Below, piece by piece: positions 11,261 to 23,800 of a DNA stretch of 62,000 nucleotides. The stretch lies in the NCBI RefSeq assembly GCF_000003815.2, contig NW_023365729.1, positions 22,327-84,326 of the forward strand, given 5' to 3'. A program made the translations under genes and the position numbers. This stretch comes from Branchiostoma floridae (lineage: Eukaryota; Chordata; Leptocardii; Amphioxiformes; Branchiostomatidae). Under the pieces are notes generated by a model. The model was given only the letters and a program-made list of their open reading frames with translations. It ran no database searches and was not told the origin of the DNA. The number at the start of each line of letters is the position of its first letter. Position 1 is the stretch's first letter.

Positions 11261-14200
11261 TTTCTAATGCGGTTTTGTCTTCTTATCCCCAGGCGAGCGT
11301 GTACCGTGGAGGTTACAGCCGTTTTGCACCGTACTAAACGGTTGAACCACCACCAGGACATCGCAGTCATAGGTACCTCTAGATACTCCCATGATGCTCT
11401 ACGTGCAAGGGCGCCGTAGCCGCCCCCCCTATTTATGGCAATTGTACATGGGATAAAGACTCTTGTCATGTAATATTGTTATAACATATATAAAAGATAC
11501 TGTTATTACATTATCGATAATGAAGACAGCGAACAATCAATGACTACAAATTCATGATGATATAATCAAGTAGCGACCATTGATAAATGTACCTATATCT
11601 TAGATAGGCCGTAGATAGTTTAGTATCATATTGATAAGTAGTTTGGGGTTTTGTCGGATGATTACCTTTCGAGAGGGAAGGTAGATATATATGACAGGTC
11701 TACAATGGTTGATAATTATAATCAGGGTATAGACGGTAGTGGACAACGATTCTGTACAGATTTAGTAGTCGGTAGAACCTGTTGAAGGAGACTCTACATG
11801 TATGCGTAGAGGGTCTACATGTACGCGTAGATGGGATTTTACAATGTACAAAGGGCAGAATGCAATGTGCAAGACCCGCCACTGTACAGCAGTCACTCCT
11901 GCAGTATATATATACAACTCTACAAGGACGTTTATATAGCTAAGAAACTAGGAAAAATTTTTTTAAACTCTTAGATAAACAAAATGTTTCCTGATATATA
12001 TTAGAACTTTTGTAAACCACTCTTGTCATCTCTACGCATTTCTGCCTCTGATTTCTTATCTCTGACTTGTGGGAATTTTCTTTTATGTAGAAATCTATTT
12101 CTGTAAATAAATCTTTGACCTTTTTTTTGAGCATTTTCATTTACGTTGTGCTTTTGACTGTGACTTTCATGCTATTCTTTACCTCCTTTAAGTTTTTCTG
12201 CTGTTTCTCTACTATTTAGCTGTTGACTTTGCGGAGGTAGGTTTGGCCAGTACTACATACAGGTTGAGGGATATTTACCTCTTCTACCTGTATTATATAT
12301 GATGATACCTCTCACCCCAATAGGTGAAACTGTGGTGTGATACCTTTTTACCTACCTACCTACCACACATAGTTACCCAACATCCCATCTTGTGCCCAGG
12401 GCTTTTTAATCCAAAAATGCAAAACAGGTCTTGCAAGAATCAACCACCAAATTACCCCCTGGCATATTCAATGAAAGCCGTCAGACCACAACAGATGACA
12501 ATTGAATGCTGAGCATTTCTATAGATGCCCAAGCCTAGTAGCAAACCGAGTCTGAATCAGCATAAGTCACTGACAATCTTTTCAACATTTGAAAAATGAT
12601 GATGGTAAATGTTTCCTATCTAAGTGTTTTAGGTCGGTGGTCTTATATATAATTTGAACTGACATTGGCAATTGCCTCAAATATTCAAATTAAAAAAAAA
12701 AAGACTATAAACACTGAATGAAATACAGAACACAGCCTAGGTATGACTCTATTCTGGGTTGCCTAAAAGTTTGAGCTATTAGTTAGTCATTTCATTTCAA
12801 GAAATCACCAATTCTATGGCCCTTCTACCAACAGGTACAAATGCAAAGTAAAAAATGCAATATTGATTGACATACAACCATTCTCTCATTGCTCAAACTG
12901 AAGATTGCCATGCTATCATTGGTCAAAGTGCTAACTGCCATGCTGTCATTGGTTGAACTGCTAATTGTGATGGACATTCAGGATTGAATGAGCCCAATTT
13001 CAACAACTCGAAGTAAATATGTGGTAATGTATGGTATATAAAACACACCCACTCCTACCAAAATCGTGGTCTGCATACATTTAGGTTTGTGCTAAAAAAC
13101 ATGATATAACTTTTTAAAAGTAAAAGCCCACCACTACATAAACAAATACCTGAATGGACTCTGGTTTTGGTCGGCGTGCTTTGAGTTTGGAAACTCAGGG
13201 AAAACCCAGTATAACACAAACTATACAAAAGACATACAAACTGACTTTCTGGTTAAGAAGCCATCCAAAATTTTAACAAATGCCTCAGAAATGTATTGGG
13301 CTTTAAAGGACCATTTAATACGGCATCCCACTTTGATACAATGTGTTGTCAGTATGAGTGTACGTCAAAGTAAACAGCAACTTTTCATGGTTGACACTCG
13401 CAATACTGTGAGTAGATGTGTCTGTTTTAAACTACACTTAGAGTTAGACACCTCAAGATTGGTAAAAAATCTCTGCAGAAAGACAATTTTTGACCATTAT
13501 GTGCAGAACATGCATTCAAAGTCCCCAAAATCAGTAGGTTGCATAGCAAATCTGTTTAAAGGACTCCAGAAAAACCCTATGATGAAACAAGACTCATTTG
13601 ATGACACCTGCAGTCTTTACACTCATTTGAATTTAGGTGGACTTTGTAATTGCTTAAAACACATTGCAATCTACAACTAACATGCTACCTTTTTCGCCTA
13701 TCCAATTCTCTACTTCTCTACAGACACCATCTTCAGTGCTTTTTCCTGTCTTTGAACTTTAAGTGGTGCTTTTTAAAAAAAAGGTGTACGATTGTGCATG
13801 TTAATTATGTTCAACCCAACATTCATTTCTATGAAGAAATGTTCTTGATAAAAGACATGATTATGCAGTAACGAAGTCAATTCTTCTACATCAAAGTTTT
13901 TTATCACAAAAAAAAAAAAACTCATTGAATGTACAGAACCTTGAAATGGTGGTTTAAAATGATAATGGTTCTGTACTTTTAGCAATGTACTTTTTTTCAT
14001 TTTGGTGCATTGCTCAAGACTTTCAGTACAGTACAGTGTCTCACAGAGGGCAGCTAGTTGCCACATCAGTATGTTTTTGTAGCCTGGGAATCAGACTTGT
14101 CAGGGTCCAACCATTGCTCAATTGCCAACGAAGAAGTGACGGTTGTAAATGGAGGAGCTGGACAAGACTGAATCGCAGGCTATGAAGACAAAAAACATGT

Positions 14201-15518
14201 TATGCAGTCAACTTTTTCATGTCTCAGGTATCATACCAATGTTATTTTCAAGACCACTATGGGTGGGGAGGGGGGTGGGTAGATATGATGTGGCCACTGG
14301 AATAGAGTTGTACATGACAAACTATATGATGTTAGAGAGCCTGAGCTTGAAGAAGTGGTATATATGGGAATAATGTAAACCTACTATCATTGCAGTTGTG
14401 ACAGTGTCACATATTACCTTTCTGTGACATCTAAACCATCCTCTTGCCTAAGAAATGTGCCCACCAACCCAAAATACCACTACAACTTCTATTTTTGGTT
14501 GGACATTACAGAATGCATAGTTAGTAACATTATATACTGCCTGCAGAAGTTGCTTGGCTTGTAATTGTTTTAACTCTCTACATCTGAGGTGGTCAATCCT
14601 ACTGTAGTTCTACATGTGTAGCCAGTAGCTATGGGTATGGATGACTTCCACTCAGACAAGTATGTTCAGGGGCTGGTACACCTCAAAAATAGCCTTGTCA
14701 CAACAGTTGTGAACGTAAACTGAAACACAATCCCTCATAAAAGAGATATTAGGAATACAAATATGAATTTTGATATCCGAAATGGCTCCAATTTGCAGCT
14801 TTTAGCACACGATTTCACAAATATTGGCACCACATTCTGCTGATAGCTATTATAGTCAGATAGACTCTTTTAATTGTACATACACTTTCATTGGATAGGC
14901 TGTTTGTACCTTTATTTACTGTAGATAGGACTGAATTTGTACCAGAAAAGCACATCCTTTCAACACACCACTGCCATGTCAGCCATGTTTGTTTTCAGTA
15001 GTGCCTTTTGTAAATCAGCCACTGGTGGTGTTTTAAACGTTCTCATTGGCCCATTTCAACCTCATCCGTCGCTGTCACGGATTGGCAAACGTTGGCGCAA
15101 CGCTATGGTTGAGCGTGTACCAATGAGCCCCTGGCGTAGTTGTGCTAAGATTATTTTTATATATGTGTAGATATATTACGTCCATCTGTGCGCCTTTTTT
15201 TATCTGATATGTCCAAATATTCACTTCTTGCCATGTATGTGCAATACAAGGAACAACTGAAGGTTTTTAAAAATAAACATAATTGAATATTCCGAGTGCA
15301 AGTGAACGACATGAAGACAATTTCAGAAACAAGAACGTCCCACCGACAGTAGCGTTTAGCACTTTTCATCATGTACCAAATGTAGTTAGAATAATGTGGA
15401 ATAAGAGAAATACCGAAAAGTCAGTACAATATAATGGTAGATACTGACATGTTTTTATGTCACTGTATCTAAGCAAGGGTTCGGTCATTACAATAGTGAC
15501 ATGCCCTCTTGAGCCCTA
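11261..15518. other. Intergenic, no supported gene
   Basis: No exon with convincing coding content. A 129-codon frame at 13291-13680 and smaller frames show no family signature. The block at 15040-15130 has two CCAAT-type (ATTGG) motifs but no adjacent gene that I can see. Confidence 0.45.
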
Positions 15519-15618
15519 NNNNNNNNNNNNNNNNNNNNNNNNNNNNNNNNNNNNNNNNNNNNNNNNNNNNNNNNNNNNNNNNNNNNNNNNNNNNNNNNNN
15601 NNNNNNNNNNNNNNNNNN
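15519..15618. other. Assembly gap (100 N)
   Basis: A run of exactly 100 N, a common size for a gap of unknown length. Confidence 0.99.
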
Positions 15619-16400
15619 GAAAGAATAGGTCATCTAAGTTAGGTAATTGACATTGATGTTGACAAAGGCTATCGACCGTCATTCCTCGGCCTTGATAAAG
15701 GTTTACATATTGAAATCCCTGTCACAAGCAACACACTACATGGCTTGTCAGCTCTAGCATAGCCTGGTATTAAACTCATCGTAGGCCCGCTTCATTTGTT
15801 TCAAAGGCCTCTATTAAGCATAGTACTAGTACATAAGTCAAGTAAGTCAAGTCATGTCACTACGTTTTCTGTCAGCCTTCTTTGCAGCCGACCTTTCTGA
15901 TTCCTAGGCCTGTCATTCTGGGAGTGTCATTTTAGTCAATAACGTAAAAAAAAAGGGGCCTTGGCGTCGTCCAACCAACGTCCTTGGTCCAACCAGATAC
16001 TCTCTTTCGTCGAGTCCAAGCTACATGTTGTTACAACATTCCCTACTTCATGACAAAGTTTGTTTTGCACTGGCATTTCACATGGACACACGCCTGAACA
16101 GTGAAAGGTAGAGCAATTTGAGGAAAAAGTATTCTGAAATTCATGTTAACCTGTAGACTTTATGTACTAGTAACACTAATAGTACTTCTTCTTTCGTGTC
16201 ATCACTACAACTAACATGTACTGAAAGGGACACCTTGGAGTACAAACCTCTTTTGGGGTGAATTACAGGTGTATCTTTGAATCTTCACCCTTTTCTCATG
16301 TTTTTCTCCTCCCGGTGACCTTCTTATGGCTCGTTTTTTTCCGCCGGGAAGCAAACGGGGCACATGTACGAAACGAAGGTATATAAAAACCATCAATGTC
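15619..16400. other. Intergenic, nothing recognised
   Basis: No gene or clear element seen. Confidence 0.4.
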
Positions 16401-17108
16401 CTACAACCTCTGCTTGGAGAGTAGGCTTTGGCGGCAGGCAACACTCCTACCATCCGATCTTTTTTTTTTCAGGACGCACAGTATCGATTTTCCAAGGGTC
16501 AAGATATCCATCTTGGTCTTTGTTTGCTTCTTTATTGAGAATATCCCTACCAACTGACGTTTTTTCCTAGAGCTAATGGCTTAAGCAACCGTTTTTAGGA
16601 CTGTAATCTTAGGCCTGGTAGACAAGGCGCGATCTTGTTTGTTCGCTTGAATGTTTGTTGTTTGTTGGGATAATCCCTACCTACCGACACCTGTTTTTCA
16701 GGACTATGATTCAATTTCCCAAGGCCTAGTAGACAATGCTCAAGATCCTTGTCTTTGCTTTTTGTTTGTTTGTTTGTTTGCTTGTTTGCTTGTGTGTTGA
16801 GATGCAATCCTACCGATCCTGATTTTTCCACTCACACAACACTTCTTCCAATGCCTAGTATAGACAAGATGCGATCTCATTTCCTTCTTTCTTTCTTGAG
16901 AATTCGTACAAACCGGACCTAGTTTTTCCTAGGGCCAACAAGGCACGCTCTTGGCCTTTGTTTGTTTGTCTTTTTGTTTCTTTATTCATCGAGGACCCCT
17001 ACCTACAGCTCCTACCTACCCGACCTTATTTTCTTTCAAGGATATCCTTGAACCTCCTTGTTTCAATGGCAAGGCCCGATTTTGTACTCTCCAAGCGGAG
17101 GTTAGGCT
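16401..17108. mobile_element. TIR-bounded repeat with degenerate internal tandem units
   Basis: CCTCTGCTTGGAGAGTA at 16407-16423 faces the inverted TACTCTCCAAGCGGAGG at 17085-17101. Between them four or five diverged units of about 110-130 bp repeat 'TAGACAAGGCGCGATC', a (TTTG)n-type run (purest at 16756-16795) and 'CCTACCTACCGAC..TTTTTC'. There is no transposase, so this would be a non-autonomous element. Confidence 0.55.
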
Positions 17109-17570
17109 CCGGCTATTGTTAAAGCAATGGGAGACGAAACACATTTCATTTCCAATTGTTCATTCAACGAAACCGAAAGAATCACTCTGTTTAGAGAAGT
17201 CACAAAGTATTATCCCAACTTCCCCACATTGACGAACAGAAAGCCACTCTTCTCTTGAAATCGCAGAACCCACAAATTTTAGAAAATGTGGGACTTTTCG
17301 TCTCCCTCTGCTTCCAAAAAAGAAGTCAAACCCAACCTGTTTAGATTAGCCAACACTAGTATTAGATTAAAATATTGTTTATGACTGTCCATTGTCACTA
17401 TGTGTATACCATGTACATGTAATTAGCCCTCGGGCACGAACTTGCAAATAAACTTCTACTATTGTTTTACGTTTTTTTATGCGTTTTTATCGGGCTTTCT
17501 ATTTTTGTACCGTTTTCTTTATGTCTAACGGGCCTAAAAATGCTTTTAAAAAACGTCAAAAATAGCCTAA
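17109..17570. other. Upstream flank of the J-domain/GW182 gene
   Basis: No gene seen. I could not identify a TATA box or initiator with confidence. Confidence 0.35.
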
Positions 17571-17587
17571 CCTCTGCTTGGAGAGTA
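17571..17587 (+). repeat. Solo copy of the CCTCTGCTTGGAGAGTA terminal motif
   Basis: An exact copy of the 16407-16423 motif, about 215 bp ahead of the predicted start codon of the main gene, and so possibly in or near its promoter. Confidence 0.7.
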
Positions 17588-17801
17588 CCGATTTTGGCCT
17601 TTGCGTCACGTTGCGTGGTGCATGCCGGGTGCTGTGCGCCAGGAATGTGCAGGGTACAAGGTAAACACCAGCGCCATTTTGTCTAGTCTGGGTTTACCGA
17701 CTTCTCTTAGCTCACAGGGAAAATTTTCCAAACCTTTTTCTTCGCCGTCCAGCTCCGAGAAATCGCCAACAGATGGACGTGCGGTGAAACGGAGCACTTC
17801 C

Positions 17802-17865
17802 ATGGCGTCTGATGACATCGACAACTGTTATGACATATTAGGAATAGAGCCAAATGCTTCAGAGA
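17802..17865 (+). CDS. TNRC6: Exon 1: start and helix I of the J-domain
   Basis: Encodes [20 protein letters not shown]. The CYDILGI..NAS pattern is typical of J-domain helix I. The donor is AGA|GTGAGT and one base carries over. An in-frame ATG at 17622 could extend the N-terminus by 60 residues, but that stretch looks like 5' UTR. Confidence 0.85.
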
Positions 17866-20800
17866 GTGAGTATACAGAGCGCAACTATTATATAGAGAGT
17901 AAAAATACACACAAGAAAGCTCCGCCTACGTCGCTTCAGTCGGCGGTTTTCTAGAAGTGGCTTTGTGTTTCCTGCATGCAGCAAGTCTTCTAAAACTCTA
18001 GACAGCTGCAGGAACAAGTTAAAACGCACAAGTAGGCTTTGTCAGACTTAAATCCGTGACATTAGTCGCTGTGCACAATTTTATTTTGCATACCTGATGC
18101 AGGAGTCGTAAAAAGAGGAGAGACGAAACGCTAGCCATCGCCATTTTTGTTGGAGGCTCGCCTCGTACTCTTGTCATACCTCGCGCTACAACTACAGCTA
18201 AATATTCAGTAGACATCTGCACACAGAAAATGTTACCATTGTTCACAAAAAGCCTGATAAATTTTGTGTGTTTTTTTTTTTATCTGTATGCAAAAGTAGA
18301 TATATTTAGGGTTTTGCAAATTTTCGTATTTTCCTGGAGCGGTTGAACCGAATTCACGCGAATTCACGTGAGGTCTCGCGATTGCAATAAATAGTTTTGT
18401 TGTTTCTAGGTTTTTGAGCCACAAAAATGTCCTTTTACCTGTTTGCGGCGGTTTTTATCTTCAAAATATGGGAAGGAAGTAGATAGTAGAGTAGAGTAGA
18501 GTAGAGGTCCTTCGGTTGAGTAGGAGTTCGCACTCCATGGAACCGCTCCTGATCAACTGCTTCTTCCTCTCTGCAATCAGCTGACTGTGATGTTTGGTTT
18601 GTGGGGATTATCCAAGGCCCTGTAGTTGTACACTACTGGGTGGTTCTCCATCAGTCTGTCAAGTCTTATCTTAAAACTGTTCACTGACGGTGCTGTTACC
18701 ACCTCCTCTGTCAACCCATTCCACCAAGGTACCACTCTACTACTGAAGAAAGCCTGTCTTCTGCTGTTGTTTGATGCACATCTTGTTAGGCGTAGACTGT
18801 GACCCCTAGTTCTGCTGTCCCTTATTTTTTCTGTTAAACAAGGCTTTGTGTCATACAGTCCATGCACATATTTGTACGTATTGATGAGGTCTCCCCTCAG
18901 CCGTCGATACAGTAGTGTTGGCAATTTCAAGGCTCGGAGTCTTTCTTCATATGATAGGTCCTTCAGACCGGGAACCCTTTTCGTCGCTCTCCTTTGCACA
19001 TTTTCTAAGAGGTCAGTCAATCTCCACGTACTCGGGGACCATATCGGGCCACCATACTCAATGTGGGGTCTTATTAGTGACTTATATAACAGAGTGAAGA
19101 TTTCCTTATCCACATGGTGGAATGTTCGCCACATGATACCCGCCATTTGATTGGCCTTTGATGCTATGGATAAGATGTGATTTTCAAACATCAAGTCTTG
19201 ATCTATAGTAATTCCCAGATCTTTTTCCTCTTTGTTGAAGGTCAAGTTCACCTTCGCCGCAGACTGGTCAATCATGTGGTATGTAAACTCTGGGTGCTTA
19301 GAGCCCACCCTCAGAACAATACATTTGCTGGGGTGGAACCTTAATTGCCACTTGTTTGCCCATTCTTGCAAGCTGTTAAGGTCTTTCTGTAGGTATTCAC
19401 AGTCCTTTATGTTACATACACTTCGATAGACTTTCGTGTCGTCTGCAAAAAGTTTTGATTTGCTCTGTACTACTTCTGGCATGTCGTTGATGAAAAGTGT
19501 AAATAGAACCGGACCGAGAACGCTACCCTGCGGTACTCCGCTAGTGACATTTGCCCAACTTGAACGTGCTCCGTTCACGCAAACTCGCTGTTTGCGTTCC
19601 GTCAGGAAAGACCTCACCCATTGGAGCAAGTTACCACATATCCCGTAGCTTTCTACCTTTCTCAGTAGTCTCTCAATTGGTACCGAGTCAAAAGCTTTTT
19701 GGAAATCGAGATATATTACGTCCACTGGCCAGCCTTGCTCAATCCAATTCGTCCAGTCATCAAGACATTCTAGTATTTGTGTCGTCGTGGATCTTCCCGG
19801 TAGGAAGCCGTGTTGGTTCTCTGTAAACAGACTGTGAGCTCGCATATGATCTACGATCTCGTCTCTGATGATACTTTCCAGTATCTTTCCTGTTACTGAT
19901 GTTAAGCTCACTGGTCTATAATTACTCGGTAGTTTTTTACTTCCTTTCTTGAATATTGGCGTGATATGCCCGACTTTCCAGTCATTCGGTAACCTCCCCT
20001 CTTCTAGTGACTTATTAAAAATAATGTACAGTGGCTTTGCCAGGATTTCTGCCAGTTCCTTCAGAATTCTCGGATGAATCCCGTCTGGGCCCATGGTTTT
20101 ATTCTGGTTTACCTCTTTCAGTCTCTTGCCAATGTCCTCCACTGACAGTTCAACCATAGACAGCAATGCATTCACATTTTGTTTTTTTGCTTGTGGTATG
20201 GTGCCAGTTCTTTCCTCGGTGAACGTGCTCACAAAGAATTTATTTAAAGTTTCTGCTTTTTCTCTGTCCGTTTTTGCAATTTCGTTTCCATCATTTAGTT
20301 CCGGGATGCTCTCTCTTGTCTTGGATTTACTATTTACATATTTCCAAAACAGTTTTGGGTTGCCCTTAATGTTGTATGCCATTTCTTTCTCGTAGTTTTT
20401 TGCTGCTTTTCTGGCTGCCCAGCGAGCTTGGTTCCTTGCCTTTGTATAGCTTTTGTAATCTTTGTCTTTTTTTGATTCTTGATATTTCTTCCAGGCTTTT
20501 TGTTTTTTGTTCAGCTTACTTTTGAGGTCCCTGTTTCTCCATGGTAGACCTTCTTTCATTTTTAGAGTCGCTTTTGGTATGCATTTCTCTGTGGCGCCTT
20601 TTACCCTGTCGGCAAAAAGTAGCCAACTTTCTTCTACCGATTTGCCTAGTAGGAGTTCCTCCCAGTCCGTATCAAGTTCTTGCGCCATCTGTTGATAGTC
20701 CCCCTTATTGTACTTGAAGTACTCTGGTCTAGTCTGAGACCTCTCAGCATAGCACTTATACACGAAAGACAGTACAACATGATCACTCTTCCCAATAGGT

Positions 20801-23800
20801 GGACTTGTCTTTATGTCTTCAACCATGTGTCCTTCATTGGTGAATATCAGATCAAGTATGTTGCTTTCTTGACTCGGCCTATGCCTTGTAGGAAATGACA
20901 CGTGTTGGAATAAATAGGCGTCTCTCGTGGCTTCGAGAAACTTATTCCCTTCACTGTTGGCCGAGCGTGTCAACCCCTCGCCTTCTCTCCAGGCTATGTC
21001 TGGGTAGTTGAAATCTCCTAGAAGTAACACATGGGTATATTTCCCCCTGTTGCAATTCTTTAGCATATTGTACAGTTTCTCATTGTTTTCCACAGTTGAG
21101 TTAGGGCTTCTGTATATTGCCATGATTAGTAATTTATCATTCTGATGGAGCTTTACCTCTACCATAACTGCCTCCATAGCTCTAACTTCCTCAAGCATGT
21201 CCGGTTCCCCAGCAACTAGGTTACTTCTGACATGTACTGCAACACCACGTACTCCATCCTTCATTGCATTTGTGTGCACCGTATAACCTGCTATTTGTAG
21301 ATCTGCTGGTGACATTTTGAATCTTGAGTTTTTCGGGTTTGTTTCTGTTGTAACTATAACATCAGGTGCCTCATTATCTATCACCGCAAGGTATTCTGCT
21401 TTCTTGTTAGTTAGGCAGTCAATGTTGGTGTATAAGACTTTAATGTCTGACTTTTTTCTGCAGTTTGTTCCTTGGTTGATGTTTTCTGATTCTAAGCCTT
21501 TATCCTCCTTATTTGGAGGTTCCACGGAGGGCCCCTTACTCGGTACTTCCAGTAGCCCTCCGTTTCTTGGTTTTTTTCCAGATCTTTAGCCTCTTGTACT
21601 TTTTGTTTCAACAACTCTCTTTCTTCCTTGTTAAGGTCATCACATACGCTGATGTCTCTAAACATTTCATCTGCATGCTTTAGCTTCTTGAGTCTGATCA
21701 TGATTCTCTTCTTGTCATCTTTGTTCTGTAGTACCACTTTTAGGGGTCTCGGTGTTGATTCATTCTTCTTACCCAGCCGAACTGTGTTTCTAATGTCAAT
21801 CTTACCCAGTTCTAGTGGTTCAGCGAACAGCCGCTCAGCAAACCTTGTATCATGTATCCCTCTTTCTTCTGCATTTGTTTGAGTTGGCTCAGGTACTCTG
21901 TGGATGATTATATTCATCTCTCTATTTTCTCTATCCCTTTCCTCTGTTTTGTGTTCAGCTATGGTCTTTTTCACAATTTCCTCCACCTGCCCGGTACCGG
22001 TTTCTTCCCGTGGCTTTGTCTCTTTTGTTGTACTTATTTTCTCTTCAATTTTGTCAAGTCTGTTTAGGATATTCTCCAGGATGGCATTGTTGTCTTGTTT
22101 TTCTTTCCCCCTTTTCAACATCTTATGTAGGTCATTCTTGCATCCTGTGCAAAACCAACATACATCATCCCTCTGTAGTTTACGTAGGGCCTTGAATTCA
22201 CCCTGCTCAAATTTAGTACAGGTCAGGCAGTAATGTTTCTCACAACCATCGCATGTTAAGGCTTGACATCCTTTTTTATCGTCCAGGGTTTTCATACAAA
22301 TGTCACAATTCCAGATTTCTTTGCTACACTCATTCATTGTGTGCTTCACAGATTTAATGACCAGCACTCGTTGTCTTGTACTTCGTTGTGCTTTTGTTAC
22401 TGGCTATTCTTCCCTTCTCTGTAATTCCTTGTGGCTTGCTTTTCTTGAGACCTGATTCTCCACTGACTAGATGGTTATGGTCTTGCTCGTGGCCTTGGGC
22501 CTATGTGGTTTTTCCTACCACAGGAATTATGATGGCTTTTCCTGCCACTGGAAATCCACTTCAATAGATCTTGCCAAATCCTATTCCCAAATCGGTGTGC
22601 ACTTCTGGGCCTATGTGGTTTTTCCCACCACCGGAATATGTCATAAATTAGTATCCTAGTCCCGTGTGGCTTTTCCCACCACTGGAATTTTTGATTATCC
22701 TTACTGTGTCTTGAATCTAAATTCCCCGACACTGGGTGGAGAGGTTGGAATTAGGGACAGGAATTCAGGATGGCTACTTCATTCAAATCTAAACTAGAGT
22801 ATAAAAATTTCTAACAGTGGCCTAAGTACTAAAAGAGCCTGGCTGATCCCTATCTAGTCTAGTGCAGTCAATGTACCGTCTCTGAGTTGCCTAGTAAAAA
22901 ATCTAAAATGCTGCGCTAGTTAGCCAACTCAAGTCTAAACTAGAGTATAAAAATTTCTAACAGTGGCCTAAGTACTAAAAGAGCCTGGCTGATCCCTATC
23001 TAGTCTAGTGCAGTCAATGTACCGTCTCTGAGTTGCCTAGTGAAAATCTAAAATGCTGCGCTAGTTAGCCAACTCGATATAAAACTTCTAAACATGAGCG
23101 ATACAAAATGGCTACCCTCGTGACCTAACAAAGATGCCCAATCTAAATCCTACATTAAAAGCAAAAAGTCAGACTATTGTTAAAATTTTAAGAAGAAATT
23201 ACGGCTAGTAAAATACAAGGATTTTTATCCCTTACAATTTTTGTCCTACTAAGCTATGTCCGACTATTTTATCAAGAAAAAGCTACGTGTACGAACTTGT
23301 ACAGGAAGACCAAGATGGCGGACAGCGTAGCGCTGTTGTCCTGCTGTTTTTGGTAAAAAAGACGGCTACCTAGCCTAAAAATCTTACAAATTTTCCAGCA
23401 GAAGTCTAACTAGTCTTTTCTTCTTCCGTTCCAGTAAAAAATCTGTGTTCGGACTATTCTAGAAAGTACGAAAAGTCAAACTTTTTCCGTTCTTCTCAGC
23501 AGCCTCAGCCAGACGTGTCTTCACTCGTTCTTCACTCGTTCACGCATGCGAATATAGTGGTTATGTCAGCTCTGTGGTTTGTAAATTGTAGGGCCTTGGC
23601 TCCTGCATTGTTGTTGCTGCCCACTATTATCTCCAAGCAGATGTTGGGGTAAAATTCTGAGAGCTTCGCTGATGTTCAGTGGTCCCATTGATTTCCAAGT
23701 GTTTGTTTGTTTGTATAGTTTATCTGGTAAACCTCGTGGTGTATAACACCAGATTGTACAGGCTGCATAACCTAGACAGATTTATTACAATTTTCATCCA

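Larger units (their letters stand above)
18481..23560 (-). mobile_element. Near full-length CR1-like non-LTR retrotransposon, antisense in intron 1
   Basis: On the minus strand: 5' UTR with tandem and hairpin repeats, ORF1 (PHD finger plus coiled coil), ORF2 (AP endonuclease plus reverse transcriptase), a short 3' UTR and a (CTCTA)n microsatellite tail (plus-strand GTAGA repeats, 18481-18506). A microsatellite tail instead of poly(A) is typical of CR1/L2 groups. Both frames are open, so the copy looks young and possibly active. The 5' boundary (about 23.56 kb) is my estimate. I saw no target duplication. Confidence 0.9.

Noticed and set aside
13291-13680. 129-codon plus-strand frame
   Set aside because: No family motif, no splice partners, composition like the surrounding intergenic DNA.
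15040-15130. Possible promoter with two CCAAT-like boxes
   Set aside because: No associated exon or other promoter evidence nearby.
17601-17801. Extension of exon 1 upstream to TTG 17601 or ATG 17622
   Set aside because: The extra 60 or so residues have no domain and look like 5' UTR. ATG 17802 opens the J-domain directly.
18577-21525. ORF2 beginning at GTG 21525
   Set aside because: GTG is not a normal eukaryotic start. The frame is open further upstream to about 21583, and the frameshift signal offers a better explanation.
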